NCBI GenBank assembly: GCA_903892355.1
Contig: CAITIE010000135.1
Location: 37,196-101,195, forward strand
From: an uncultured Pirellula sp.
GTDB taxonomy: Bacteria > Planctomycetota > Planctomycetia > Pirellulales > Pirellulaceae
Length of the DNA: 64,000 nucleotides
Direction: 5' to 3'
Positions 10,187-20,384 of the stretch are shown here, one piece after another. Every line of letters begins with the position of its first letter. Position 1 is the stretch's first letter. A program made the translations under genes and the position numbers. A model generated the notes under the pieces. It ran no database searches and was not told where the DNA came from. It saw nothing but the letters and a program-made list of their open reading frames with translations.

Positions 10187-11095
10187 ATGAACACCTCTCC
10201 CTCCGAAAAAAATCCCGCTCAACCACTTTCTGCTGGCCTCCGGTTCCGACATGCGATCGAGCAGGAGCGGCCGTTGCAGATTGTGGGTACCATCAATCCG
10301 CTCGCGGCATTGCTTGCAGAGCAAGCCGGATTCCGCGCAATCTATTTATCGGGTGCTGGGGTCGCAAATGCCTCCCATGCACTTCCGGATTTAGGGATTA
10401 CACATTTGGAGGATGTCGTGGAAGACGCTCGCCGTATCACCGCTGCGTGCACGTTACCGTTGCTGGTCGACATCGATACGGGCTGGGGAACCGAAGGGAG
10501 CATCGCACGCTCGATTCGCGAACTGGAGCAAATCGGGGTCGCAGGCGTTCATATGGAAGATCAAGTCTCCGCAAAACGCTGCGGGCATCGTCCCGGCAAA
10601 GAACTAGTCGAATCCAAAGAAATGGAAGCCCGCGTACGCGCTGCCATCTCCGCTCGAAGAGATTCAGATTTTGTCATCATGGCCCGCACCGATGCAGTTG
10701 CCGTGGAAGGACTCGAGTCGGCAATCGCCCGAGCGAACGCTTATGCAAGCGCAGGTGCCGACATGATCTTTGCCGAAGCCATCGTCAGCGCTGAGGACTA
10801 CCGTACCTTTACCCAAAATGTATCGGTGCCCGTTCTCGCCAACCTAACCGAATTCGGCAAAACACCGATGCTGAGCTTGGATCTTTTCCACGATTGCGGA
10901 ATACGCATGGTCCTCTATCCACTCACCGCCTTTCGGGCCATGAATGAAGCCGCACGGATCGCGTATGAAACCATTCGTCGCGATGGAAATCAAGCTGCTA
11001 TTGTCGATTCATTACAGACGCGCGATGAACTATACACGCTGCTCCATTACCTTGATGCCGAAAAGAAAACCCTGTTGGGGAGAAACAAACCATGA
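10187..11095 (+). CDS. prpB: Methylisocitrate lyase-like (isocitrate lyase/PEP mutase family)
   Basis: LQIVGTINPLAALLAEQAGFRAIYLSGAGVAN, LLVDIDTGWG, GVAGVHMEDQVSAKRCGHRPGKELV, IMARTDAVAVEGLESAIARANAY, GADMIFAEAI. Confidence 0.92.
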   Translation: MNTSPSEKNPAQPLSAGLRFRHAIEQERPLQIVGTINPLAALLAEQAGFRAIYLSGAGVANASHALPDLGITHLEDVVEDARRITAACTLPLLVDIDTGWGTEGSIARSIRELEQIGVAGVHMEDQVSAKRCGHRPGKELVESKEMEARVRAAISARRDSDFVIMARTDAVAVEGLESAIARANAYASAGADMIFAEAIVSAEDYRTFTQNVSVPVLANLTEFGKTPMLSLDLFHDCGIRMVLYPLTAFRAMNEAARIAYETIRRDGNQAAIVDSLQTRDELYTLLHYLDAEKKTLLGRNKP

Positions 11096-12246
11096 CACAT
11101 GAAGGTTCGAATCGTCCACCGGCACAAATCTCTGGCGCTCGCGGAGGCTTGGATGGCATCATCGCTGGGCATACATCGCTCAGCACCGTAGGCGTTTCCG
11201 GAGTTGGGCTTACCTATCTCGGGTACGCCATCGAGGACCTTGCAGAGAAAGCGACCTTTGAAGAGGTCGCTTTTTTGTTGCTCTTCGGGCATCTTCCGAA
11301 CGATTCTGAATTGAGCAAATTTCGAGTCAGGCTGATCAGCCAGCGATCGATTCCTGAGCCACTCTGCAAGACCCTGGAAATGATTCCTGCTGCGGCTCAT
11401 CCTATGGATGTACTTCGAACCGCCGTCTCCATGCTGGGAACCTTGGAACCAGAAAAAGGTTTCGAGGATGCCGTTCGTGTCGCCGAACGACTGATCGCTT
11501 GCATGCCAGCGGTTCTAACCTATTGGGTTCGATTTCACCGCGATGGAACCCGTTTGTCGAGTTGGTCGCGAGGTGACTCAATCGCAGAGCAGTTTCTGTG
11601 GGACTTGAGGGATCGTAGCCCATCGGAGTTGGAGACTCAAGCCATGAATGTGTCGCTCATCCTTTATGCGGAACATGAATGGAACGCATCAACCTTCACC
11701 GCCCGTGTCATCGCCTCGACGCTATCCGATTTCTATTCTGCCATTACCGGAGGAATCGGTGCCCTGCGAGGCCCATTGCACGGGGGTGCCAACGAAGCCG
11801 CCATGGAACTGATCGACCGGATGAGCGACTCCGCCATGGCAGAGCGCGAGTTGTTGGCGATGCTCGCTCGCAAAGAAAAGGTGATGGGCTTCGGTCACCG
11901 TGTTTATAAAGGATGCGACCCGCGTTCCGACGTGATCAAACCATGGGCCCAGAAACTCTGCCGCGCCACCGGCAATGAAACTCTTTTCGCAATCTCCGAA
12001 ACGATCGAACATGTCATGCGGCGAGAGAAAGGGATGTTCCCCAATGTCGATTTTTATAGCGCATCTCTGTACCGTTCACTGGAGATCCCAACAGCCTTGT
12101 TCACTCCTATTTTTGTTTTGTCGCGATTGACCGGTTGGTCAGCTCATATTTTGGAACAGCGTGCCGACAATCGCTTGATCCGACCTCTGGCCGAATATAC
12201 GGGCCCGGCACCGCGTGCATGGGTTTCCCTGGAGGAGCGGGACTAA
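11092..12246 (+). CDS. prpC: Citrate/2-methylcitrate synthase family protein
   Basis: YLGYAIEDLAEKATFEEVAFLLLFGHLP, LILYAEHEWNASTFTARVIASTLSDFYSAITGGIGALRGPLHGGANEAAM, MGFGHRVYKGCDPRS, FPNVDFYSASLY; ATGA overlap with prpB-like gene supports the methylcitrate assignment. Confidence 0.85.
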   Translation: MTHEGSNRPPAQISGARGGLDGIIAGHTSLSTVGVSGVGLTYLGYAIEDLAEKATFEEVAFLLLFGHLPNDSELSKFRVRLISQRSIPEPLCKTLEMIPAAAHPMDVLRTAVSMLGTLEPEKGFEDAVRVAERLIACMPAVLTYWVRFHRDGTRLSSWSRGDSIAEQFLWDLRDRSPSELETQAMNVSLILYAEHEWNASTFTARVIASTLSDFYSAITGGIGALRGPLHGGANEAAMELIDRMSDSAMAERELLAMLARKEKVMGFGHRVYKGCDPRSDVIKPWAQKLCRATGNETLFAISETIEHVMRREKGMFPNVDFYSASLYRSLEIPTALFTPIFVLSRLTGWSAHILEQRADNRLIRPLAEYTGPAPRAWVSLEERD

Positions 12247-12247
12247 G

Positions 12248-13135
12248 ATGAATTATCGACATCTTCGCATCGATGCGACCAATAAGGAATGGATTACTGT
12301 ATGGCTCGACGCGCGAGACCGCACTTTGAACGTATTGTTTGAGGAGTTCTTTGAGGAATTGCGAGCGGTATTCGAGGTGGTCAAGGCCGACCCGTCGCAA
12401 CGCCCGTTAATTCTCCGCAGCGCCAAAGACAAAGGATTCGTCGTCGGTGCCGATATCAAACGGATTATCAATATCCATACCGACGCCGAGATCCAAGCCT
12501 TCATGAAGTTGGGTCAAGACGTTTTTCGTGAACTAGAGCAACTGCCGAATGTCACCATCGCATGGATCTCAGGTGCATGCCTCGGCGGAGGCCTTGAACT
12601 GGCTCTCGCATGCCGATACCGAATCGTGCTCGACGCCCCCGAAACACGACTGGGAATGCCTGAATCCAAACTTGGGCTGACTCCGGGTTGGGGAGGAACC
12701 CATCGTTTGGTTCGAAGGGTTGGATTGAAACGCGGCCTGGAAATGCTGATGACAGGCGCTCCTATCATCGCCAAGGTGGCCTTAGAGTATGGACTAGCAG
12801 ACGGCCTGTGGAAGGCACAAGACGAGATCGACCCTCAAATCGAGCGTTGGGTTTCTCAACTACACAATGCGTCTGCCCCCCCCGTTTCGATTGATTTCAG
12901 TGAACTGTGGGACGAACTCGCTAAAGAACGCCATGAATTAAGGACAGCGGGATTGGCCAACGATCAACATTGGCAAATACCAGCCCGCCAAGCTATCGAA
13001 CGCGCTGTGGAACTCGGGATCAAAGAATCCCCCGCAGCAGCAGAGCGTCTGGAACGTGAAGGCTTTTTCGAATTGCTCAATCGCCCCGAGGTGCAATCAA
13101 CACTCACACTTTTTTCCGCACCACGCAAGAATTAA
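12248..13135 (+). CDS. Enoyl-CoA hydratase/isomerase family (FadB/FadJ N-terminal-like)
   Basis: KGFVVGADIKRI, ISGACLGGGLELALACRYRI, LGMPESKLGLTPGWGGTHRLVRRVG. Confidence 0.85.
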   Translation: MNYRHLRIDATNKEWITVWLDARDRTLNVLFEEFFEELRAVFEVVKADPSQRPLILRSAKDKGFVVGADIKRIINIHTDAEIQAFMKLGQDVFRELEQLPNVTIAWISGACLGGGLELALACRYRIVLDAPETRLGMPESKLGLTPGWGGTHRLVRRVGLKRGLEMLMTGAPIIAKVALEYGLADGLWKAQDEIDPQIERWVSQLHNASAPPVSIDFSELWDELAKERHELRTAGLANDQHWQIPARQAIERAVELGIKESPAAAERLEREGFFELLNRPEVQSTLTLFSAPRKN

Positions 13136-13230
13136 CGCGATGCAAAAAGTGCGTACTGGTATGTGACGCTGTCCTTAAATGCCAGCGAGGCGAAATTAAA
13201 CGTGAAACAAACGGCTCCAGTTCACACAAT

Positions 13231-13326
13231 CCAATCGACAGCTGGGCCAATCGACAACTGGGCCAATCGACAGCTGGGCCAATCGACAGCTGGGCCAATC
13301 GACAGCTGCGCCAATCGACAACTAGA
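13231..13326. repeat. Minisatellite: six tandem 16-bp units CCAATCGACAGCTGGG
   Basis: Units at 13231, 13247, 13263, 13279, 13295 and 13311; units 2 and 6 carry AACT for AGCT, unit 5 ends GCG, and the last unit is degenerate at the end. Confidence 0.95.
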
Positions 13327-13365
13327 ACGCTACCCACTCCCTACGGACAGGAGCAAATCTCCGCG

Positions 13366-16300
13366 TTATCGCTCTCTGCGGGTTGAGATGCTAGCCAGCC
13401 GCTTGCGCGGCATGAACTCATCTTCTTCCAGTTGTGCGAAAGCAGAAAGCCATATCGCAGGAGAAACTTTTTCAAGAGTCATCGGCGTCCCCACGGTACC
13501 GAATGAGGATTCGCCTTCGCCGTTCAAACCTCCCTCCGATTTCCCGTTCAACTTATTGACCAAGTTGAGGATATCCAAAGGCGTTAACTCACCGTCTCCA
13601 TCCACATCGTAGTCAGGAAGGTCAAGAGAAGATGCCGCACGCGGAAGTGGCAATTTACCCGATCCTTTTCCGTTGATCGCATCGACCAACCGCAGCACAT
13701 CGAGTGGATTGACATCGCGATTCCGATCGACGTCAAAACGATTGTTGGAGTTCTGCCATGGATTAGAGACGATAGTCCGTTCCAGCGGAATCGAAAGTCG
13801 GTATGTCGCTTTTCCAGAACCTGTTTCCGTAACAATCACTGGGACTGCAAATTGAACTGGATCCGAATCACTTAAAAACGATCCAGTGGTCATCACAAGC
13901 TGGTTTTGGGTGACCATGAATCGACTATCCAGCGACGTGATCAAATAGGACTGCCCGACATCTTGATCAACGATGGATATATTTCCAAGGTCTTGACCGC
14001 TGACATTCGTCAAAACCACTGGCTTACTGACGTTGGCCGCCGTCGGGGGATCGTTTGCGTCGAGAATTACGATCGAGACCTGCGATTGCGTACTTCTCGG
14101 TGGAGTACCCGAATCTTCAACGATGACACTTAAGACCAAAGAAGGCGAAGTTTCGTAATCAAACAATCCGAGCTTAAGAGAAGAAAGCTCGCCACTCTTC
14201 GGATCAATAGAGAAGCGAGTTTCTGTCGCAGGAAGCGAAAAACGAAGTGTTTGAGCATCTCGGTCGGTAGCTACGATTCGACCAAATACTTTCCCTACGG
14301 GTTGATTCTCAAATACTGAAAGCGACTTTGTAAGCACCTCTGGCGCGTATTCGTTCACATCGACCACAATGATATTGATCGACGCTACGGTAGCCAAAGG
14401 CGGTGTGCCATTATCGTACGCTTCGATGAATAATTGGTGCGAGGACTTATTCTCAAAGTCGAGTGTCGCATTGGATTTCAGCGTCAGAACTCCTGTCTCA
14501 GCGTCCAGATCAAACAATGGCGACACTGCATCAAAAAAACGATAGCGAACTCGATTTTGCGTGTCTGCGTCTGGTGCCGTAATGGTCCCGACGAACGTAC
14601 CACCTGAGATTCCCTCAGACACGTCGAAAAGCATCGGTCTCAGGTCAGGTGCATACTCATTTTCGTCGAGCACTTGAATGGTCTTCCATTCATCTACGGA
14701 GAGCCTAGGCGTACCGTTGTCGTAAGTACGGATTAAAACTTGGACGAAGGGATTCATCTCAAAATCCAGTTTCTGACCAGGAGCGAGATAAAGGATATTA
14801 TCACGCACTTCGAACCGCGAATCTGCGAGTACGCTCCATGTGAAACTATCGCTTGAATCCGGATCTTTAGTGGATAGAATCCCCAATGGCTGACCGACTA
14901 GATTTTCTCGAGTTTTTCCACCTTCCAAACCAATACTTGTCGGCGCGTCGTTAACGTTAATAACGACCAAACGGACGGACGCATCAGCAGTACTACCCGC
15001 TGCATCTCGAGCGGTGATGATGATCGAGTACTCGCCTACATTTTGGTTCCGGGGCGTACCCGTCAGCTCCCGTGTTGCAGGGTTGAATTTAAGCCACTGG
15101 GGTAGAGTCACCCCCTTTCCCTGCGAAGCGCTATAACTGAGCAAGGTGTCATCAACGTCAGTGAACATGTTGGCAGGAAGCACATACCGCAAGGCCTCTT
15201 CTTGAAGTACCGATGTCGACAGGAACGGGAGAGTTGCAACCGGCGAATCATTAACAGCCGTCACGCTCTGCTGGATGGCGCTTGAACGAGCCGAAATCAC
15301 CCCGGCCGATTGGAGCGTATTCACATTGACAAAAATAGGCCGCGATACCGCTGTGAATTCTCCGGTGTAGATGGAATCCAATGCGAAATAAGTCAGGTCT
15401 GGAGCCGAGCCAAAGAAATCTTTTTGCGGCACGAACCTTAAATTGGTAGTGGAACGGAGTACCAGAGCGCGGAAACTGGACAGATTCTCGAGGCTGATCC
15501 AACCCGAACCTGCGTTGTATTGCCACTCACCCATCGTTGTAGGGGCATTAACGATCACGATGCCTTTGCTCGTCGACAAATCGGGATCGACCACTCCACG
15601 AGAAATCAACGCCTCCACCGAAGTGCCAGCACTGGACGGTTGGTCTTCGGCGATCGAATCCATCGACACTGGATTGGCAATGGGCAGGTCGTTGACGGCT
15701 CGGACATCCAACTTGATCAATGCCGCGCTCGCGAACGTCCCTTTGTTAACGCTTAACTGAATACTTCGAGCCGTCGTATCAGGTGCATCACCAGTTGCCT
15801 CGAAATAAATGCTATTCACAATCGCTTCAATCGATGGCAATGTGGTACTTGCGTTGAACGAAATAACCATTTGATCCGGCGAGGTTGCCACCAAAGCACC
15901 TACGAGAACACCATCGTAAAAGAGATTGCTGCCTGCTCGCACAAGCTTTCCATCGGATGACGACACGAGACTGAGGCGATCCGTCCAACCCGGGGCAGCA
16001 ACGATCTGTATCGATACTTTGGACTGGGAATAGTCCCCAGGAGCAAGATCGATGAGCTGTGCATTTTTTGCTATGGGTACAGGAGGCGTATCTTCGGTAT
16101 AGGTGAGACTGCTATTGGAGACCGATACGCCGAAAGCGATTGGCATCGAACCGCTGATCAAGTATTGACCGATACTGGCGTAATCGGAGTAGCCTGTCGG
16201 CGGATTTGCTGTCGGTGCACCAAAGCCAACACCGTCGATACTCAAGTAATAAACGCCCGCTGAGATTTGAAGACCTGCGAAACTAGCACGCAATCCTGCT

Positions 16301-17709
16301 GGATTCGAGGTAGCGATCAAATTGCCTGCGGCGTCGTAGAGCTTTGCCTCAATATCGAGATTCGTGCTCTGGGTAGCCGGCCAATAGCTGGTGTTGAACA
16401 AGGAGGACTCGGAAGAGGATGTGTAGGAACCATCCGACGCTTTAGTCCAAACCTGGGTAATGTAAGGATCGATCGTCAAATCGAGTGTCCCCGACCCGGC
16501 TTGGAATTGAAAATAATCCAGATCGTTAGATCGCTCAATGGTCCCCAGTCGCGTGAGCAGAGTGCGGTTTGAGGCGTCGATCGGACCAGTTAATTCCGTC
16601 GCTGTTGCGTTCGAATTGCCATAATCATCCTTCAAAATCCCGAAGCCGTTGGCCGCACTGGTAATCACCGAGATGTCATCCGGTCCGGAATTGTAGTTCG
16701 CGTCTGCCCCACGGTTATTGCTGCCGAAGTAGGTACCGTTATCCCATGAGGTTACGTTGCGATCGTAAGGCGCTCCCATCAATGGTCCCCAACTGTTTTC
16801 TCCCGTCCCACCGTGTCCAAAATAGTAAGCCGCATTTTGCTGAAACGGATTCGTGCCATCGGTTCCGTCATGTGACAACCCTAACGAATGCCCCACCTCG
16901 TGACTCGCTGCCAAGGAAACATTCGCTGGAGCGACATTGAAAACGTAACACGGAGTGTCTGTAGCACCTGGGCTGTTGTACCCCCACCGAAAACTTCCGA
17001 TGTAGGCCACTCCACCCGAACCAGGCCCGGGAAAATCATCTGGCGTGACGACGACACGAATCCCCCAACGGTCGTCCGTGCCTCCCGTATTTACCAACGC
17101 TTGTTCCCCCGGATCCTCGGTGGTGATGTTCACCTCGAATCCCGAAAAATCTCCAACTACTCTCTGCCAGATGGTTTGAATTGCACGAAGCTCACTGTCC
17201 GTGAAAGCGGCCCCATTTCCGTCGGGATCATAGGCCGGCGATATGATGGGATCACGCCCCCTCGACGAGTTCCAAGGGGTCCCAGTAGCGGTAAACCCAT
17301 CGAAGTCCAAATAAATCGTCTTTGTCGCTGTTGGTAGACTGTGGAGCTTGAAGGTGTCCGCCAGCGGCAAAAACTCGGTCACGCCACCTCCGCCCGAACT
17401 GCTTCCACCACTCGCACCATTCGAGGTGCCAGGCTCGTTCCATTCATCGAAGGGCATCGACGGTGGCAATGGAATGGTGCCGACGATCATAGCGGCTTCA
17501 TTCAATTCGTCGCGTTCACCTTCGGCCGCAATTCTCACACCCAACAACTCCGAAGTGAAGCCGATATCGACAGCCATCAAAGATCGAACCTCGAGCAACT
17601 CGATCCTCAACAATCGCCGCACTTTGGCTTGCATCAACTCGCGATACCGAACTCGTTTCTCCGCGTTAACTCGCAACAATCCAAGCCCATTCGAAAACAG
17701 CGCACGCAT
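13366..17709 (-). CDS. Secreted matrixin-like metalloprotease with cadherin-like repeats and C-terminal dockerin type I module
   Basis: N-terminal LRIELLEVRSLMAVD (planctomycete LExR-type export-like motif); zinc site HEVGHSLGLSHDG; repeated cadherin-like strings (DFEMNPFVQVLIRTYDNGTPRLS, DFENKSSHQLFIEAYDNGTPPLA, VVDVNEYAPE, ILDANDPPT); dockerin-type DVDRNRDVNPLDVLRLVDAINGKG ... DVDGDGELTPLDILNLVNKLNGK. Confidence 0.85.
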   Translation of the reverse strand: MRALFSNGLGLLRVNAEKRVRYRELMQAKVRRLLRIELLEVRSLMAVDIGFTSELLGVRIAAEGERDELNEAAMIVGTIPLPPSMPFDEWNEPGTSNGASGGSSSGGGGVTEFLPLADTFKLHSLPTATKTIYLDFDGFTATGTPWNSSRGRDPIISPAYDPDGNGAAFTDSELRAIQTIWQRVVGDFSGFEVNITTEDPGEQALVNTGGTDDRWGIRVVVTPDDFPGPGSGGVAYIGSFRWGYNSPGATDTPCYVFNVAPANVSLAASHEVGHSLGLSHDGTDGTNPFQQNAAYYFGHGGTGENSWGPLMGAPYDRNVTSWDNGTYFGSNNRGADANYNSGPDDISVITSAANGFGILKDDYGNSNATATELTGPIDASNRTLLTRLGTIERSNDLDYFQFQAGSGTLDLTIDPYITQVWTKASDGSYTSSSESSLFNTSYWPATQSTNLDIEAKLYDAAGNLIATSNPAGLRASFAGLQISAGVYYLSIDGVGFGAPTANPPTGYSDYASIGQYLISGSMPIAFGVSVSNSSLTYTEDTPPVPIAKNAQLIDLAPGDYSQSKVSIQIVAAPGWTDRLSLVSSSDGKLVRAGSNLFYDGVLVGALVATSPDQMVISFNASTTLPSIEAIVNSIYFEATGDAPDTTARSIQLSVNKGTFASAALIKLDVRAVNDLPIANPVSMDSIAEDQPSSAGTSVEALISRGVVDPDLSTSKGIVIVNAPTTMGEWQYNAGSGWISLENLSSFRALVLRSTTNLRFVPQKDFFGSAPDLTYFALDSIYTGEFTAVSRPIFVNVNTLQSAGVISARSSAIQQSVTAVNDSPVATLPFLSTSVLQEEALRYVLPANMFTDVDDTLLSYSASQGKGVTLPQWLKFNPATRELTGTPRNQNVGEYSIIITARDAAGSTADASVRLVVINVNDAPTSIGLEGGKTRENLVGQPLGILSTKDPDSSDSFTWSVLADSRFEVRDNILYLAPGQKLDFEMNPFVQVLIRTYDNGTPRLSVDEWKTIQVLDENEYAPDLRPMLFDVSEGISGGTFVGTITAPDADTQNRVRYRFFDAVSPLFDLDAETGVLTLKSNATLDFENKSSHQLFIEAYDNGTPPLATVASINIIVVDVNEYAPEVLTKSLSVFENQPVGKVFGRIVATDRDAQTLRFSLPATETRFSIDPKSGELSSLKLGLFDYETSPSLVLSVIVEDSGTPPRSTQSQVSIVILDANDPPTAANVSKPVVLTNVSGQDLGNISIVDQDVGQSYLITSLDSRFMVTQNQLVMTTGSFLSDSDPVQFAVPVIVTETGSGKATYRLSIPLERTIVSNPWQNSNNRFDVDRNRDVNPLDVLRLVDAINGKGSGKLPLPRAASSLDLPDYDVDGDGELTPLDILNLVNKLNGKSEGGLNGEGESSFGTVGTPMTLEKVSPAIWLSAFAQLEEDEFMPRKRLASISTRRER

Positions 17710-18089
17710 GACGAAACCCTTGTTGGAACAGCTATTAGCGAGACATATCAATTCAATGCAACCAAACCTCTCCATCGATCGAGTCCGTGAAATATTCGAT
17801 GTGAGAATTCAATAACCAGGGTACATTCTAAGCCAAACCGAACACGCGAAAACGTATTTCTTTAGTTTTCGCAGACAGCCCCCCTTTTTGGCGGAACAGC
17901 AAGCCCGCAAAAAAACCATGATGGCTGTCGAGGCGCGTCATGGTGTGTTACGCCGCCCCTCGGCTTGTCGTTCCCGAAATTTGTCCGCGTCAACCAAGTC
18001 CAACGTGCGGTATCCATGGAGCGTACGACCGCTCCATAAAACCTACGAAGAGGAAACCTACGAAGAGACGGGGGCTATCGGGACGGGGG

Positions 18090-20279
18090 CTATTTGGATT
18101 TGGGGTGGACGTAAACTCGCAATCGCTTGGTAGCGTATGTGCCAGCGTTTGCCGAAAAAGTCCAATCCCGACTCTCGCTGGCATTGTTCCCAATCCCGAT
18201 GTCCGCCCGATCCGCTGCTTGCCAGTTGTTGATCGCGAACAACGTTTCACCAGCCGCATAATTATGGATCTGCATCGAACCGTAACCGTCCACTGGCGGT
18301 GCGGTTTCATCTCCAAAATCGTAGACGGTCTCCGACGCGCCTGCGACCTTTGCACCGTTCTTCATTCCGTAATTGTCAGGCCAAAACTCGATATTGCCCG
18401 TACCGATTTTCGTTCCCGTTTTGATTCCACCGACGTTGCTGAAAACATCCATTCCTTGGAGTGGCATTTGGAATCTTGCTTTCGACGCAGCGGTTGGAAA
18501 ACCTATTTTCTTGGCATCTTCGGTAAACGCATCTACCGAGACGAAGATATTTCGCTCTTCGCCATTGGCGGTGGTCAACTCCAGCAAGTAACCGATACGA
18601 TCGAATGGTGGCATGGATTCGCTGTTGTCGATGTCGTACTTGATGTTCTTGTTCAATTTGCTCAGATCCAACTCATAAACGAGTTTGTATTCTTTGGAGT
18701 TGGGAATCGAGTTGAAGAAGCTCGGTAGTTCACCTCCACGACAAGCTCCGACTGGCAATCCGGTGCCTCCGCAGAGATTCGGTTCGGCGAGCATATTCCA
18801 TGCAAATCGGAATGCGACCGGCGATGAGACTTTATCGGAACCCAAGGTGACAGTGTCGCCATCGATCGTAGCGGTTGCCGGTTGGAACCCACCCGACCCT
18901 GCTCCAATGACTTCGAAGTGGCTCGCCGCTTTGCCATCGCGTGTCTTGAGTCCGCCGCCAGCGTTCTTGAAACGGACCTTGAGACGGTCTCCGGTGGTTT
19001 CTAAGGATTGGAACTCTGGGCTGTTAGCGACCAGATCTTTCTTGCCGTAATCGTTCTTAAGTGCCAGCAGAGCTAGCCGATAACCGACATCTTGTTTATT
19101 GGGTGGATGAATATCGTTTACTGTTGCGATATCGTTGATGACAACCATTCCGGTTTTAGGGAGCGATTGCACAGCGGCTTGCGCCTCCCAAAACTTTGCC
19201 AATGTTGTCTGATCGCGATCGCCGTAGCGGAACGGAGCAATCTGCACATAGTAAAAGGAAAAATCTCCTTGGCCCCAGAGCTCTCGCCAGCCATTGATAA
19301 GGGCTTTCTTCTTTTCAAAATAAAGCATCCCTTCTTCATGGTTGGATTCCCCTTGGTACCAGAGGGCACCTCGGATCGGGAAACCGACGATAGCATGGAT
19401 CATGCCGTTGTAGAGCATCGTGGGATCTTGGTTGCTGCCATACGGTGCCAACTCGGCTGGGTAGCTGGGACTGGGCTGCAATACTTCTTTCGAATTCACG
19501 GACGCCTTCGCTTTGGCTGTCCAATCCTCGAGGGCTTTGATGTACGTCGACAATCGCTCGCGGTATTGCGGGGTACCTGGAGTCCGCCCGATGACCGATT
19601 GGTAAATCCCCTGAAGAGCTTCCACACGCTGGAATCCAGCCGGCGGAGTCCATGGCTCAACGCGGGTACCACCCCACGAGGAATTAACGATCCCAACGGG
19701 CACGTCCAATTCTTGATACAACTGACGCGCCATGTAATAACCGCATGCTGTAAAGTTTCCGGCCGTCTCCGGCGAGCAGACTTGCCAACTCGAATTGAAA
19801 TTGTCCAGCGGAACATTCGACTGCACCAACGGGACCTTGATATGCCGAATCAGCGGATATTTGGCCGCAGCAACTTCCTCATGGGGGTTTGCACTCGCAG
19901 CAACAGTCCACTCCATGTTCGATTGGCCAGAGCAGAGCCATACCTCGCCGACAAGTACGTCCTTGATCTCGATCGTATTCGAACCCTTCACCGTGATGGT
20001 CGTTGGGACTTTGCTCGCGACCATCGGCGGCAACTCGACTTGCCACCGACCAGACGCATTGGGCTGGGCTGTTTCGTTATTGCTGCCAATGCTTACCGTG
20101 ACCGATTCGTTCGCATCAGCCCAACCCCACACACGAATCTTTTGCTGTTGTTGCAATACCATGTGGTCGCCGAACACTGCGGGCAATTTCACGTCGGCGA
20201 CGACCGAATTGGTTAACGCAAAAGAAACAATACCGAACAGCGCCGCACCGAACAGGGATTTTGAGAGTCGTAACTTCAT
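18090..20279 (-). CDS. Sialate O-acetylesterase-like (SASA/DUF303) secreted protein
   Basis: Signal peptide [90 protein letters not shown]. Confidence 0.88.
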   Translation of the reverse strand: MKLRLSKSLFGAALFGIVSFALTNSVVADVKLPAVFGDHMVLQQQQKIRVWGWADANESVTVSIGSNNETAQPNASGRWQVELPPMVASKVPTTITVKGSNTIEIKDVLVGEVWLCSGQSNMEWTVAASANPHEEVAAAKYPLIRHIKVPLVQSNVPLDNFNSSWQVCSPETAGNFTACGYYMARQLYQELDVPVGIVNSSWGGTRVEPWTPPAGFQRVEALQGIYQSVIGRTPGTPQYRERLSTYIKALEDWTAKAKASVNSKEVLQPSPSYPAELAPYGSNQDPTMLYNGMIHAIVGFPIRGALWYQGESNHEEGMLYFEKKKALINGWRELWGQGDFSFYYVQIAPFRYGDRDQTTLAKFWEAQAAVQSLPKTGMVVINDIATVNDIHPPNKQDVGYRLALLALKNDYGKKDLVANSPEFQSLETTGDRLKVRFKNAGGGLKTRDGKAASHFEVIGAGSGGFQPATATIDGDTVTLGSDKVSSPVAFRFAWNMLAEPNLCGGTGLPVGACRGGELPSFFNSIPNSKEYKLVYELDLSKLNKNIKYDIDNSESMPPFDRIGYLLELTTANGEERNIFVSVDAFTEDAKKIGFPTAASKARFQMPLQGMDVFSNVGGIKTGTKIGTGNIEFWPDNYGMKNGAKVAGASETVYDFGDETAPPVDGYGSMQIHNYAAGETLFAINNWQAADRADIGIGNNASESRDWTFSANAGTYATKRLRVYVHPKSK

Positions 20280-20384
20280 GGTGGATTTCAACGTGTCAGA
20301 GAGATCAAAGAAATACCGCGTGCGAGTCCCACTATACCCCATAGGTGGACCGTGAGAATTCTCCAGGCGATCAGCCTGGGATAA

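Noticed and set aside
13231-13326. CRISPR array
   Set aside because: The 16-bp units are directly contiguous with no spacers and there are no cas genes nearby.
13104-13337. ORF (77 aa, minus) with peptide repeats SIGPAVDWPSCRLAQL
   Set aside because: It is only the translation of the 16-bp tandem repeat read in three phases; no start signal or family pattern.
18016-18037. Inverted repeat ATGGAGCG..CGCTCCAT as a terminator for the sialate O-acetylesterase
   Set aside because: 8-bp stem without a T tract on either strand; not enough to call a terminator.
17940-18728. 262-aa plus-strand ORF overlapping the 3' end of the sialate O-acetylesterase
   Set aside because: Mostly antisense to a confident gene; the non-overlapping start contains simple duplications and is not protein-like.
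19092-20216. 374-aa plus-strand ORF opposite the sialate O-acetylesterase
   Set aside because: Antisense shadow; the minus strand has signal peptide and catalytic motifs.
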